Shown here one piece after another: positions 15,871-25,311 of a stretch of DNA of 64,000 nucleotides. The stretch is from Tolypothrix tenuis PCC 7101 (GTDB lineage Bacteria > Cyanobacteriota > Cyanobacteriia > Cyanobacteriales > Nostocaceae), in contig NZ_AP018248.1 in assembly GCF_002368295.1 (NCBI RefSeq), forward strand, positions 1,893,477 through 1,957,476, read 5' to 3'. The position numbers and the translations under genes were made by a program. How positions within the stretch are numbered: the stretch's first letter is position 1; every line of letters starts with the position of its first letter. A model generated the notes under the pieces. That model did not search any database. It was given only the letters and a program-made list of their open reading frames with translations, and was not told the DNA's origin.

Positions 15871-16737
15871 ACTGACTCTTTCCACAACAAATGGCATAGC
15901 TAATCGGAATACAATCCAAGTGACGATTAATCCTATTAAAGTAATGGCACTAACAATCAAAAACCCAGAAAAATTAGATATCACACCTGTTGTAGCTAAT
16001 TCTCTGGCTGTGACTAATAGCGGAGTCACTGGATTAAGCTGAACTAAAAAACCGAATATTCCTTGTTTTGGTACAGGATAAACAACGGGAGTTAAGAATA
16101 ACCAAAAGCCTGTAATTAAAGTTAAACCTCTAGATACATCTTGATATAATATCCCCAATGGAGCTAATAAAAGCCCAATAAATATTCCGAGTAAAACTAA
16201 ATTAATTAACGCCACAGGTGCGAGGATTACTGTCCAAGTTACAGAAATTTTAAACCAGATAAACAATGCCACAATTAAAATTAGCTTGATGGCAAAGTTA
16301 AAAAATACTTCCCCAATTTTTGCTAAAATCAATGCTTCCCGGGGAAAATTCACTCTCGCTAACATTGGTTTGGCAACACTTACAGCTTGCACTGGGCCAT
16401 TTAAAGCTTCGACAAATGTTTGCCATAATGCAGTGCTGAACATCACATAGGCTGGATAAGGTAAATCTGTAGCACCAATGTTAATCACATTAGCATCGTG
16501 AGCTAAGGTAAATCCTGCTGCCATAATTACTGGTGGTAAAAAAGCCCAAGCTATACCGAAAAATGATTGACGATACTGAGCGCTAATATCGCGTACTAGT
16601 AGCCGCCAAGCCAGTTCCCGCGAAGCTAACAAGTCACACCACATTTGTTTACCTAATCGTATGGGATGTCTCAGTTGACTTTCGGGTGTATAAATAACTT
16701 CAGGTAGCTGTGAATTTAAATTCTTCTGTCGCTTCAC
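15865..16737 (-). CDS. Polysaccharide ABC exporter, permease subunit (Wzm-like)
   Basis: 290 residues of the ABC-2 type. After a cytoplasmic N-terminus, 'WRLLVRDISAQYRQSFFGIA' is the classic amphipathic lead-in of Wzm/TagG/KpsM permeases, followed by about six transmembrane helices (for example 'LILIVALFIWFKI', 'LVLLGIFIGLLLAPLGILYQ') and the conserved 'LTPVVYPVP' near the end. It forms the channel with the Wzt-like ATPase. It is the first gene of this two-gene operon. Confidence 0.9.
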   Translation of the reverse strand: MKRQKNLNSQLPEVIYTPESQLRHPIRLGKQMWCDLLASRELAWRLLVRDISAQYRQSFFGIAWAFLPPVIMAAGFTLAHDANVINIGATDLPYPAYVMFSTALWQTFVEALNGPVQAVSVAKPMLARVNFPREALILAKIGEVFFNFAIKLILIVALFIWFKISVTWTVILAPVALINLVLLGIFIGLLLAPLGILYQDVSRGLTLITGFWLFLTPVVYPVPKQGIFGFLVQLNPVTPLLVTARELATTGVISNFSGFLIVSAITLIGLIVTWIVFRLAMPFVVERVSS

Positions 16738-16958
16738 GATTTCTCCCTGTTACATCAGACAGATCCGAACCTAGTTAAATGTATTATTTTCAACATTTAT
16801 GGCATTATAAAAGCGATAGGTTAGCAAACCTGTATTGACAGCAGTTTTCATGTATTTGCAACACATTTATTATCAGGCCACAGCAGTGCTGTGTTTCTAC
16901 AATGTGTTCTATTTAGGTAAAAATTGCTGAAAACGAAAGATGAATTTGAGGTAATGGC

Positions 16959-17582
16959 GTGAGTACATTTCTATCAGGTGTGGCAGTATTCCTTTCTACT
17001 GTCGCTTTGTTATGTGGCGGCTATGCAGCTTACGAAGTGTTCACGCTGCGACAGACGCTAAATACTACTAGCACTAGCACGCAAACTAATACTGCTTCTC
17101 CAATTTCTACCAAACAATCAGTTCCCCCGGAACCAGAAACAACAGCATCACCATCACCAGAAACAACACCCTCACCTGCGGCTACCTCAGCAAATGCAAT
17201 TCAGCCTGGACAATTTGTACAGCCTGCTTTTGGTAATAAGGCTGAAGTTGAGATACTTTCAGCAAAACGGATTAAAGATCCAGAAACCGCAAACCGTGAC
17301 GTGATAAATTTACAGATGCGTATCCGTCGTCAAGCTACGGACGGTGTTGGTGGTAGCGATATCATCTCGATTGCGAATACAACAGCACGTAATCCTGACA
17401 CCAGTGAAACCTATAAAGGAGTTTCTGCAAATCGCTCAACAGGAACTGTTTCTTTAGCACAGTTGCGTCCCAAAGCGTCAGCCGATGCTTATGTTTGGAT
17501 TAGGGTTCCTGATGGTGTCAAAAACGTAGACCTTTTTGTGCCAGATACAGCCGCATTTAAAAATGTACCAATTTCTAATTAA
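16959..17582 (+). CDS. Membrane-anchored protein with Thr/Pro-rich linker, unknown function
   Basis: 207 residues from a GTG start. The N-terminal hydrophobic segment 'FLSGVAVFLSTVALLCGGYA' is a signal anchor. Residues about 35-80 are Thr/Ser/Pro/Glu-rich (spacer). The C-terminal domain (about 85-207) includes 'AEVEILSAKRIKDPETANRD' and 'VINLQMRIRRQATDGVGGSD', probably a beta-sandwich on the outer face of the membrane. The stop codon overlaps the first base of a family-2 inverted-repeat element. I do not recognise a named family. Confidence 0.65.
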   Translation: MSTFLSGVAVFLSTVALLCGGYAAYEVFTLRQTLNTTSTSTQTNTASPISTKQSVPPEPETTASPSPETTPSPAATSANAIQPGQFVQPAFGNKAEVEILSAKRIKDPETANRDVINLQMRIRRQATDGVGGSDIISIANTTARNPDTSETYKGVSANRSTGTVSLAQLRPKASADAYVWIRVPDGVKNVDLFVPDTAAFKNVPISN

Positions 17583-17663
17583 TACCGATTTGAAGAATGT
17601 TTACGGCATATAAAAAGATTCATCAGGTCACATATCTGTCGTATTCTTTTTTCAAATTGGTAT
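17582..17663. repeat. Short inverted-repeat element, family 2, 82 bp
   Basis: The ends ATACCGATTTGAA and TTCAAATTGGTAT are inverted with one mismatch. The interior carries TATCTGTCGTATTCTTTTTT. The copy at 5474-5554 has nearly the same length and right half. It starts on the last base of the upstream stop codon. Confidence 0.65.
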
Positions 17664-17795
17664 ATATAGGTGGGGAAAAAGGGGAAGGGGGAATGGGGAA
17701 AATAATACCTTTTACCCTTCCCCTTTTCCCTTTTCCCAAAACTAAATTATGAGTTCAAAAGACTTAGCTAAGTGGTAAAGCCGCGATCGCATATC

Positions 17796-18776
17796 CTACC
17801 ATGTTGTCATCCAACGGTTTAATACCCGATCCAGCAAACGCAGGATTTTACTCACTACCCGAAAGCCAAAGTTACCGACGGGAAATTTGCGCGCAAAGGG
17901 GTGGACAATTGTCATGTGTCGTCTCGATCCCAAGCGTTTATAGCGGTTTTGAAAATACTCGTCTTCGCTGAGGTTCCACTTTTGTAGTAAGTGTTTCAGG
18001 CTAGAGAATTCCCAGCGATCGCTCCACCGCAACATATAGTAATGTAAGTCTGTCCACTCTAATGGCGGCCCTGGAACGTAAGTCACGATAGATTCAGGTT
18101 CGAGGTAAATTGTCCCGCCAGCTGCATTTACCAACATACATAAATCAACGTGTTCTTTGGTAGAAAGTAACTCTTCATCCAAAAAACCAATTTGCTGGAA
18201 TATTTCTGTGCGTACCAGCATACAGTGGAACTCTGCTAACCCAGTTTCCTCTCGTTTGAGGCGGGGTTGCACATCTGCTACTCGCTTACCTTGAAGATAG
18301 ATTTTTTCAATAATCCGCCGTCTGGTGGTTTCACCTTTAGTTTCTTCTTTCACTCCAGTTTCACCACCTGCACAATGTACTTCTTCATGTACTGGTGTAC
18401 CCTGACAGGTAAGGGGGCCAACTATAGTTGCTCCTGTAGTTTCGGCACATTCTACCAATGCTTCCAGCCAACCAGGAGTAAGTACTACATCATTATCTAA
18501 AAAAACCACATATTTACTGGTAACTTCTCGCAAACCAAGATTTCTGGCGCAGTTGGGAGATAAATATTTTTCCGTGCGTATCAGTTGAAATTGTTTTTGC
18601 TGTGCTTGTTCTGCAAGATAATCTCTAATATGAGCAGGTGAATTACCATCTACGTAAATTAATTGAAATGGATAAGTTGTATGCTCGTAGACGCTGGTTA
18701 AAGATTCTTGAGTGTAGCTAAAACGTTCTCGCGGAACCACAACAATAGTTACTTGGGGTATTTCTGGTAAATTCAT
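17796..18776 (-). CDS. Glycosyltransferase family 2
   Basis: 326 residues. The GT-A fold starts 'VTIVVVPRERFSYTQESLTS'; the donor-binding region has 'LIYVDGNSP' and 'YVVFLDNDVVLTPGWLEALV', giving the DxD-like 'DND' metal site. 'ETTGATIVGPLTCQG' and the later 'FHCMLVRTEIFQQIGFLDE' (quoted in part), ending 'STKEHVDLCMLVNAAGG', match GT2 enzymes with an ED-like acceptor motif. It is a cytoplasmic transferase for glycan building. Its start is 8 nt after the end of the upstream GT4 gene, so the two form an operon that probably serves the nearby ABC exporter. Confidence 0.88.
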   Translation of the reverse strand: MNLPEIPQVTIVVVPRERFSYTQESLTSVYEHTTYPFQLIYVDGNSPAHIRDYLAEQAQQKQFQLIRTEKYLSPNCARNLGLREVTSKYVVFLDNDVVLTPGWLEALVECAETTGATIVGPLTCQGTPVHEEVHCAGGETGVKEETKGETTRRRIIEKIYLQGKRVADVQPRLKREETGLAEFHCMLVRTEIFQQIGFLDEELLSTKEHVDLCMLVNAAGGTIYLEPESIVTYVPGPPLEWTDLHYYMLRWSDRWEFSSLKHLLQKWNLSEDEYFQNRYKRLGSRRHMTIVHPFARKFPVGNFGFRVVSKILRLLDRVLNRWMTTW

Positions 18777-18783
18777 CTATGCA

Positions 18784-20091
18784 TTAACTCCCTGAGGCTT
18801 CATAGTTCAGCCTGCCTGCTACAGCTAAAGTTGGTTGTAGTAGAGGTAAATTATTAGCAATTACTTGTTGATAAATTTGTACTAGCTCATCGTTGAGCTT
18901 GTTCATATCATAGTGTGTTTCCACATAGGCACGGCCAGCTGCACCCATTTGTGACCAAATTTCTGGATGTTTAATTAGGTAGGTTAATTTTTCTGCGATC
19001 GCATCCACATCTCTCTCTGGAACTAGAAAACCGGAAATCCCATCTTCTACTAGTTCCGGGATACCACCATGTTGGGTACTGATGACTGGTAAACCCATAG
19101 CCATCGCTTCTTTTAAGGTGTTGAGGGGAGCATCTTGATTACCATCATCAGATGTGATGCTAGGAGCCAGAAAAATATGCGCTTGATCCAAAACTTCAAT
19201 AATTGCCGGCTGATTTTTCCAACCTAAAAGTTTTACTTGTGCAGTAACATTTAAATCTTGAATTAGTTGTGCTAACTCATCTCTTAAATAGCCATCGCCA
19301 ATAATGTTGTATTCGATATCAGGATAAATTTTCGCTACCTTGGCAACTGCACGAATGCTGTATTCTGTACCTTTTTTCGGTATCAGGCGGCAAGTTGTAG
19401 CCAAATAAATTTTCCCGTTAGGTTCAGGTGGTAGCCTTTTTTTTAATTGAAATTGACTACAATCGATTCCCGAACCATGTACAACAATTTTTTGAGGCTC
19501 GCAACCTATGCGGATAGCTTTGGTTTGAAAATATTTGCAGTTAGCTAAGAAAAAATCTCCTTTAGTAAACAGTTCATCATAAATATGTTCTCCATATTCA
19601 TGGATAAACCAGCTAATATCATAGCCACGGAAAGAAGTAATTAACTTACCCTTAATCGCGCCCATATCGCGCCACGCCATCCCTTCACGCGCCAATGTGC
19701 CAAATTGACAGTGAATTATATCGTAGGTTTCTGTGTTTAATAATGGAATGACTGAGTAGAGTAGTCTTAAAGAAGCTGCCCATCTGCCATATTTGAAAAC
19801 ATTTAGCGATCGCAGCAATACTAAAGGGCTTTTATGAAAGTTAGCAATAATTAATTTTACCGCTTTTAGCAACCGCCAAAAGAAATTTTGTGGGATTGAC
19901 GGTTGAAATTTTGTCCGCCCTAGTAACTGATATTTAATTATATCTGGATGCAATTGCGAGGTATTGCCTGGTTGATATGCATAGATATCAACATCATGTC
20001 CCCGGTCAATCAAACCTATAATTTGATTAACAATAAATGTTTCCGACAAGACGGGGAAATACCCTACTACGAAAGCTATTTTCATTATCAA
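18784..20091 (-). CDS. Glycosyltransferase family 4 (colanic-acid WcaL type)
   Basis: 435 residues; Met1 and Met3 are both possible starts. The N-terminal 'IAFVVGYFPVLSETFIVNQI' with 'DIYAYQP' is typical of the WcaL/AmsK-like subgroup. The C-terminal Rossmann domain includes 'KIYLATTCRLIPKKGTEYSI', the donor motif 'LKEAMAMGLPVISTQHGGIP' with 'ELVEDGISGFLV', and the usual E-x7-E spacing. It should transfer a hexose from a nucleotide sugar to a lipid-linked oligosaccharide on the cytoplasmic side. It is the first gene of an operon with the GT2 gene. Confidence 0.9.
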   Translation of the reverse strand: MIMKIAFVVGYFPVLSETFIVNQIIGLIDRGHDVDIYAYQPGNTSQLHPDIIKYQLLGRTKFQPSIPQNFFWRLLKAVKLIIANFHKSPLVLLRSLNVFKYGRWAASLRLLYSVIPLLNTETYDIIHCQFGTLAREGMAWRDMGAIKGKLITSFRGYDISWFIHEYGEHIYDELFTKGDFFLANCKYFQTKAIRIGCEPQKIVVHGSGIDCSQFQLKKRLPPEPNGKIYLATTCRLIPKKGTEYSIRAVAKVAKIYPDIEYNIIGDGYLRDELAQLIQDLNVTAQVKLLGWKNQPAIIEVLDQAHIFLAPSITSDDGNQDAPLNTLKEAMAMGLPVISTQHGGIPELVEDGISGFLVPERDVDAIAEKLTYLIKHPEIWSQMGAAGRAYVETHYDMNKLNDELVQIYQQVIANNLPLLQPTLAVAGRLNYEASGS

Positions 20092-20678
20092 ATTTTAAAG
20101 TTTAGATTAGTGCTTGATATTTGCAGCTTTTTGGATGATTAACTGCTTTATCTATCTTTTGGTAGAGTGTTTTTTATCATGTTTGAGTAGATTTCAGTAT
20201 ATATTGTTCTTGATTCTACAAAAATATTTTTTTTAATTTTAGCTTTAAAAAATTGATTTTATATGACAAATTTTCAGGTCATAAATATTACATTTAGGGA
20301 CAAAAAAAGCCCTCAGATTGAGTCTGAGGGCTGAGTGTGCATTGATACTGCACAGACGATGGGAAAATCCAAGATATATAAGAAATCAGCCACAGCAGGT
20401 AAACACTGGCTGGAAAATTTATATAGCAATTCGATTTGATTTTTGACAACAATCTCAGTATTCGGAGAATGCAATACGGAGTTGATAACGCAGCTTCTGA
20501 AAGCTTTGATGACGTATTCTTGGCGAGAACAGACTACGTAGATTTTCAAAAATCAATTAGGAATTCTATAGTAATAGTAAGTATCACACCTGGAATTGAC
20601 AAAATAATGTCAAAATCATGGCGTAACTATGTCTATTTTCACTATTTTGCCATAATTTAGCAATAAACCGGGAGTAGC
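20092..20678. other. Intergenic region with an orphan terminator; possible small RNA
   Basis: No convincing gene. A minus-strand frame of 78 codons ending at 20313 runs through the terminator stem and is most likely spurious. The terminator at 20308-20332 suggests a minus-strand transcript starting somewhere between 20400 and 20680. Confidence 0.4.
20308..20332 (-). terminator. Rho-independent terminator not attached to a known gene
   Basis: A perfect 10-bp stem AGCCCTCAGA/TCTGAGGGCT with loop TTGAG. On the minus strand it is followed by seven U residues (A-run at 20302-20308). The nearest upstream minus-strand gene ends at 20679, 350 bp away, so the stem may end a small RNA or a long 3' UTR. 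The glycosyltransferase gene at 20091 starts beyond it. Confidence 0.75.
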
Positions 20679-20882
20679 CTACAATCCTCTATCTGCTGCT
20701 AACTTCCGCAATTTTTGCACTAATTCATTGCTACCACCCAGTTGATGCTTTGTGCCTAAATCGATCAGTTCGCGTTCTATTTGTTGCCGATCTATCGCAT
20801 CACCATCTAAGTAAAACCCAAATAATATGTCTATTAATGCATCTGTATTTTTGTTTGTGATGTATATCAAGTTTTCAATCAT
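20679..20882 (-). CDS. Small protein of unknown function (67 residues)
   Basis: The start is taken at the second Met (20882, MIENLIYITNKNTDALIDIL) because the five upstream codons add nothing conserved; the frame opens at 20897. The sequence is predicted helical and mixed-charge, with 'IDRQQIERELIDLGTKHQLG' and 'ELVQKLRKLAADRGL'. There is no membrane segment or Cys. It may be a small regulatory or adaptor protein. No family recognised. Confidence 0.5.
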   Translation of the reverse strand: MIENLIYITNKNTDALIDILFGFYLDGDAIDRQQIERELIDLGTKHQLGGSNELVQKLRKLAADRGL

Positions 20883-21060
20883 TGTATAACTCCACAATTA
20901 CGCTATTGCTTGTAACCAGTCTGGAGTAAGGAACACAGCATAATTTTTATGTATACCTTATCCAGTTCCATGTTATTTTTCCCGTGCTTTTACTGAAACT
21001 AACAAAGGCTATGTAAAGAAAAATGTTACCAGTAATAATTCTTAGTATTTTTTCGCAAAA

Positions 21061-21089
21061 AAAAACCATAGCTGGTAACTACGGTTTTT
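21061..21089. terminator. Bidirectional terminator-like hairpin
   Basis: AAAAACCATAG, loop CTGGTAA, CTACGGTTTTT. The stem has one A-C mismatch, with A-runs on the left and T-runs on the right, so it could stop transcription in both directions. It lies 160 bp upstream of the small gene at 20882 and 470 bp downstream of the cytochrome operon. Confidence 0.5.
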
Positions 21090-21451
21090 CTGAGCGAACT
21101 GATTCTAACTTGCCGTGAGCAGATGGAAGTATTACAACGTAAGTCCTCTGGCGTTGTATCATCTCTTTGAAAACATAGTCTACTGGCTCTACAAGCATTC
21201 GTCATTACTTAAGAAACCTGTTGAATTAGGTGAGATATTTAGCTAAGTGACCCTGAAAGTTTCAATACTTGGTAATTTAAATTAAGCTGGATTAACTTAT
21301 TTCTCTGTAATAACTCGGTAAGATGCAAAACTTCAAGCACTTGACTATTCGGAAACTTCTATGACAATCGCAAATTTACACTATGACCGCAACAGAAAAT
21401 TCCGTAGTTAGGTGTAATATTTCTTTAAAGAGAATTTTGGCCAATATAAAA

Positions 21452-21469
21452 CCCTGAGTCACCTCAGGG
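21452..21469 (-). terminator. Probable terminator of the mbnP-cydAB-mbnH operon
   Basis: CCCTGAG, loop TCAC, CTCAGGG: a perfect 7-bp stem. Read on the minus strand it is followed by TTTTATATT. It lies 88 bp past the stop of the last operon gene. Confidence 0.6.
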
Positions 21470-21556
21470 CGGGCTAAAAAGTAATATACCAGCGATCGTT
21501 ATTATCGACTGACTTATATCAGAGTTGACTCATCCGTTTGGTATATTTTTTATCTA

Positions 21557-22735
21557 TCAAAAGGCAGATCTGCTGGAATTTTCCCCGTGAGGATTACTCA
21601 GTTTGGGGTTGTGAGTAAAAGTTTCATCAGTCAGGCTGTGCAAAAATGCCAGTAAATCTTGTTTTTCGCTCTCAGATAATTTAAACCCGGAGATAAACTC
21701 ACTTTTGAGCGGATTTTTACTGCCATCTCCGGCAAACTTTCCTGTATGAATTGTTCTACCACCTGCTTGGTAGTGATCGATAACTTCCTCCAGGGTAGCG
21801 ATACTGCCATCATGCATATAGGGAGCAGTTAAAGCAATATTCCTGAGAGTTGGAGCTTTAAACCTACCCATATCAGATGGTTTGGCAGTAATTGCATAAA
21901 CGCCTGTGTTATCAGCTGGATAAGCTCCTTTACCATCAATGTTGTAAAGTCCAGTGTTATGAAAGGCGATTTCCACAAAAGCTAGGCGTTCGTGAATCAC
22001 GGAATCGCTGAAGTTAATACCACCATGACAATGAAAACATTCCAAGCTTTCACTATGAAATAATTTCTCGCCTCGTTTAGCAGCGTCAGAAATCGCCTGG
22101 GTATCACCGCCAAAACGATAGCGATCGTAGGGAGAGTTCACAGAAATGAAAGTACGTTCAAAACTAGCTAAGGCTTTAGTGAGATTGCTGAGGCTAATTG
22201 CATCTTTTCCATTGCCAAAAGCTGCGGTAAACATTTGCCGATATTGGCGATCGCTTTCTAGCATAGCCAATATTTGTGTTTCCCTTCCTACCATACCCAT
22301 TTCTACTGGATGTTCGCCAAACATGGGCACAAGAGCCTGATTTTCTAACTTTGTGATCAAAGGATTAGCCCAAGTCAACACCGGATTGTAGGCAATATTA
22401 GCCAAACTCATAGAATTGCGCGGGTGTTGTTCGCCGGTGGCTCCCACAGCTATTGGCTTACCATCTGTAAAGGCTAGTGACTGGATATGACAAGATGCAC
22501 AAGAGAATTTGCCTGTAATTGATAAGCGTTGCTCATAGAACAGGTGTCTTCCCAATTTCACCTTTGCAGAACGCATCGGGTTATCTGCTGGCACAATTGG
22601 CTTTGGCATCCAAGTTGGCAGATTCCAGTCATAATCGAAAGTTGAGGAAGCAGAAAAGGCTTTACCCAGTCCGACTGACAGGCAAATGGATAATAAAAAA
22701 ATGGTAGCGAGGGTAAACCAGCGAGATAATTTCAT
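21557..22735 (-). CDS. mbnH: MbnH-like di-haem cytochrome (MauG/cytochrome c peroxidase superfamily)
   Basis: 392 residues with a Sec signal peptide (about 1-28). Two haem c sites: CASCH (79-83) and CFHCH (233-237). The N-terminal 'FDYDWNLPTWMPKPIVPADN', followed by 'PHRNSMSLANIAYNP'-type blocks (here HPRNSMSLANIAYNPVLTWA) and 'LVPMFGEHPVEMG', is the signature of the metallo-mystery-pair di-haem proteins (MbnH/MXAN_0977 type) and differs from ordinary bacterial cytochrome c peroxidases. 'APYMHDGSIATLEEVIDHY' is the conserved C-terminal block. Characterised MbnH oxidises a Trp of its partner MbnP to kynurenine in the periplasm. It is the last gene of an operon starting with the MbnP-like gene, 9 bp after cydB. 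Confidence 0.88.
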   Translation of the reverse strand: MKLSRWFTLATIFLLSICLSVGLGKAFSASSTFDYDWNLPTWMPKPIVPADNPMRSAKVKLGRHLFYEQRLSITGKFSCASCHIQSLAFTDGKPIAVGATGEQHPRNSMSLANIAYNPVLTWANPLITKLENQALVPMFGEHPVEMGMVGRETQILAMLESDRQYRQMFTAAFGNGKDAISLSNLTKALASFERTFISVNSPYDRYRFGGDTQAISDAAKRGEKLFHSESLECFHCHGGINFSDSVIHERLAFVEIAFHNTGLYNIDGKGAYPADNTGVYAITAKPSDMGRFKAPTLRNIALTAPYMHDGSIATLEEVIDHYQAGGRTIHTGKFAGDGSKNPLKSEFISGFKLSESEKQDLLAFLHSLTDETFTHNPKLSNPHGENSSRSAF

Positions 22736-22744
22736 GGCAATACA

Positions 22745-23758
22745 TTATTCACTGTAATTACCGCCAGTCACCTTACCTCGAAACACAATGTACTGGTAAA
22801 GGTTATAAAACAGCATTACAGGGATGAGAAAGCCGATAAAAATAATCATGATCACCAATGAACTGGGATCGGCAGCTGCCTCATAAATCGTAATTTGTGG
22901 TGGGATGATATAAGGAAAGACAATCAAGCCTAAGCCAATAAATGACAGGATAAACAGCAGAATAGTCCAGACGAAGGGCGCTCGTTCTTCCTGGCGGTTG
23001 AGACTCTGCAAAAGTTGCCAAATCAACAGCACTCCCAGTATGGGAATGAGCGCAAAGATATAAACTAGGGGTTGCTGAAACAACCGAGTTCTGGCACTTT
23101 CATAAATTATCGGTGTGGTAATTGTAATTAGTACCGCACCTATGAGAGTTGTCCAAGCTGCTATTTTGGCTGTTTTATAATGCGTTGCTTGTAATTCCCC
23201 CGAGGTTTTCCACACCAGATAAGTAGAACCAATCAACACGTATGCTTGAATTAAGGTTAATGCCACCAAGACTGAAGGTAAACTGAACCAGTCCCAGGTG
23301 CTACCGATAAAGTGTCCCGTCTCATCCACCTTAATACCTTTGAGTACTGCACCCAAAGCGAAACCTTGACCGAGTGCAGCCGTAAAACTCCCTGCACCAA
23401 AAGCGAAATTCCAAAATAATTTGCGTCTGGCTAATTCCCGAAATTCAAAGGCGACACCTCGAAAAATAAACCCAAACACCATGACGAGAATTGGTATATA
23501 CAAGGCATTTAAAATTGTGCCGTAAGCTAAAGGAAAAGCCCCAAATAAACCTCCTCCCATGAGGACTAGCCAAGTTTCGTTAGCATCCCAAATATTACTT
23601 AAGCTAGTCATCAAAATTCCCCGACGTTCTTCATCGGAGGAGGTGAGAGACAAAATTCCTACCCCTAAATCAAATCCATCTAGCATGACATAGAGGAAAA
23701 GAAACAGAGCTAGAATGACAAACCAGACTTGCGGCAGAAAATACTCGAGCGTCTCCAT
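22745..23758 (-). CDS. cydB: Cytochrome bd-type quinol oxidase subunit II
   Basis: 337 residues with about nine transmembrane helices. It starts 'LEYFLPQVWFVILALFLFLY', then 'VMLDGFDLGVGIL', the hallmark CydB sequence, and has 'IWDANETWLVLMGGGLFGAF' (the W-D-x-N-E-x-W motif). With CydA it forms the plasma- or thylakoid-membrane terminal oxidase that takes electrons from plastoquinol to O2. It starts 8 bp after cydA and is followed 9 bp later by the MbnH-like gene. Confidence 0.95.
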   Translation of the reverse strand: METLEYFLPQVWFVILALFLFLYVMLDGFDLGVGILSLTSSDEERRGILMTSLSNIWDANETWLVLMGGGLFGAFPLAYGTILNALYIPILVMVFGFIFRGVAFEFRELARRKLFWNFAFGAGSFTAALGQGFALGAVLKGIKVDETGHFIGSTWDWFSLPSVLVALTLIQAYVLIGSTYLVWKTSGELQATHYKTAKIAAWTTLIGAVLITITTPIIYESARTRLFQQPLVYIFALIPILGVLLIWQLLQSLNRQEERAPFVWTILLFILSFIGLGLIVFPYIIPPQITIYEAAADPSSLVIMIIFIGFLIPVMLFYNLYQYIVFRGKVTGGNYSE

Positions 23759-23766
23759 ATCATCTC

Positions 23767-25212
23767 CTATTGTTGTGCTTCTACAGGACGCTCATCGGGT
23801 ACAAACTCCCCAGGAGTAGTATCTATTGCAGGTTTGGTAATTTCTACCCCGGGAATTGGTAGTTCTAAATTTGGCCCTGTGCGAATAATCCGGCTACCAA
23901 AGTACATTGCTGTCATGAATAACAGGGTATAAACTAACGCAAAGCTAGTCAGTGAAACTAAGACATTACTAGCTGGTAACCGAGAAGCCGCATCAACGGT
24001 GCGAATTTGTCCGTAAAGTATCCAAGGCTGTCTGCCCACACAACGCACAATCCAACCAGATTCTACAGCAATGTATCCTAAAGGCGCAGCACATACCCAA
24101 GCCCACATCAACCAACGCTGCTGTGTGATATTTTCGGCGGAAAGTTTACCTCGCAACCATTGCAGAGTACTCAGTAGCATTAAGCCAGCAAAGAAAAAGC
24201 CGATCGCAATCATCACCCGAAAGGCGTAATAAATTAAACCTACCATGCGCGGACGATCCTCTGGTTTCCATTCTTTTAAACCGCGTACTGGCTGAGAAAG
24301 ATTCTGTTTAAATTCCAAAATGTATCCCAAAGCGTTAGGAATAGTAATTTCCCAATCATTTTTCTCGGCTTTGGTATTGGGTATAGCAAGTAAACTCCAA
24401 TCAGCAGGTTGTCCGGCGGGTGTGCTTTCCCACTGGGCTTCCATTGCTGCCAGTTTTGTGGGTTGATAGTGATAAACTTGCTCGCCACTTAAATGCCCAA
24501 TATATATTTGTAATGGTGCAACTGCGATCGCAGCTGCTAAAGCAATCTTCAAAGATTTACTAAAAAAAGCTGTATGGCGCTGCTTGACAATGTACCAAGC
24601 GCTAATACCACCAATCACAAACAAAGATGTCTCTAGTGTGGCAAAAAACATATGCAGCACACTATTGACCATAAAAGGATTTAAAATTGCCTGAAAATAA
24701 TCGTGAACGATAAACTTGCCATTGATAATTTCTCCACCTGCGGGTGTTTGCATCCAAGAATTGGCTGTCAAAATCCACAAAGTTGAAAGATTAGCACCAA
24801 AAGCAACCAAAATTGTTGAGAGATAGTGAATGGTGGGATTTACCCTTTCCCAACCAAATAACATAATTCCTAAAAAAGCAGCTTCTAGCATAAAGGCCCA
24901 AGAAGCTTCAAACCCAATTACACTACCAAAAAAATTACCTACTGCTTCCGAGAAGGGGGCCCAGTTGGTGCCAAACTGAAATTCCATCGGAATACCGGTG
25001 GCGACACCAATGCCAAAATTGAGGACGTAGAACTTAGACCAAAATCGGGCATGGAGATAGTAATCGGGATTGCGAGTTTTGAGCCATAATCCCTCTACAA
25101 TCACTAAATAAATGCCCATCCCTGTAGTCAGGACAGGCCAAAGCATATGAAAGATAGCAGTCAGCGCGAACTGCATCCGTGATAGCACTGCGGAATCGGA
25201 TAAAAATTCCAC
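23767..25212 (-). CDS. cydA: Cytochrome bd-type quinol oxidase subunit I
   Basis: 481 residues from a GTG at 25212, chosen because GGAG lies about 8 nt upstream and the protein then begins 'EFLSDSAVLSRMQFALTAIF', the usual CydA start; the frame continues upstream to a TTG at 25239. 'RMQFALTAIFHMLWPVLTTG' carries the haem-ligand His, 'FEASWAFMLEAAFLGIMLFG' the conserved Glu region, and 'VGRQPWILYGQIRT' the GRQPW motif. The Q-loop is short, as in the CIO-type bd oxidases of cyanobacteria. It is the second gene of the operon, 72 bp or more after the MbnP-like gene. Confidence 0.95.
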   Translation of the reverse strand: MEFLSDSAVLSRMQFALTAIFHMLWPVLTTGMGIYLVIVEGLWLKTRNPDYYLHARFWSKFYVLNFGIGVATGIPMEFQFGTNWAPFSEAVGNFFGSVIGFEASWAFMLEAAFLGIMLFGWERVNPTIHYLSTILVAFGANLSTLWILTANSWMQTPAGGEIINGKFIVHDYFQAILNPFMVNSVLHMFFATLETSLFVIGGISAWYIVKQRHTAFFSKSLKIALAAAIAVAPLQIYIGHLSGEQVYHYQPTKLAAMEAQWESTPAGQPADWSLLAIPNTKAEKNDWEITIPNALGYILEFKQNLSQPVRGLKEWKPEDRPRMVGLIYYAFRVMIAIGFFFAGLMLLSTLQWLRGKLSAENITQQRWLMWAWVCAAPLGYIAVESGWIVRCVGRQPWILYGQIRTVDAASRLPASNVLVSLTSFALVYTLLFMTAMYFGSRIIRTGPNLELPIPGVEITKPAIDTTPGEFVPDERPVEAQQ

Positions 25213-25311
25213 TAAATTTTCTCCATTAGCTAACCACAATATTTATACCAATTTAAAATTCATTAAAAGCAACGTTTATGCTTGCCAATGATGCGATGCG
25301 TTACGCTATCG

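Noticed and set aside
20313..20549. 78-codon minus-strand frame
   Set aside because: Its end is the terminator stem at 20308-20332 and it has no recognisable family or ribosome binding site.
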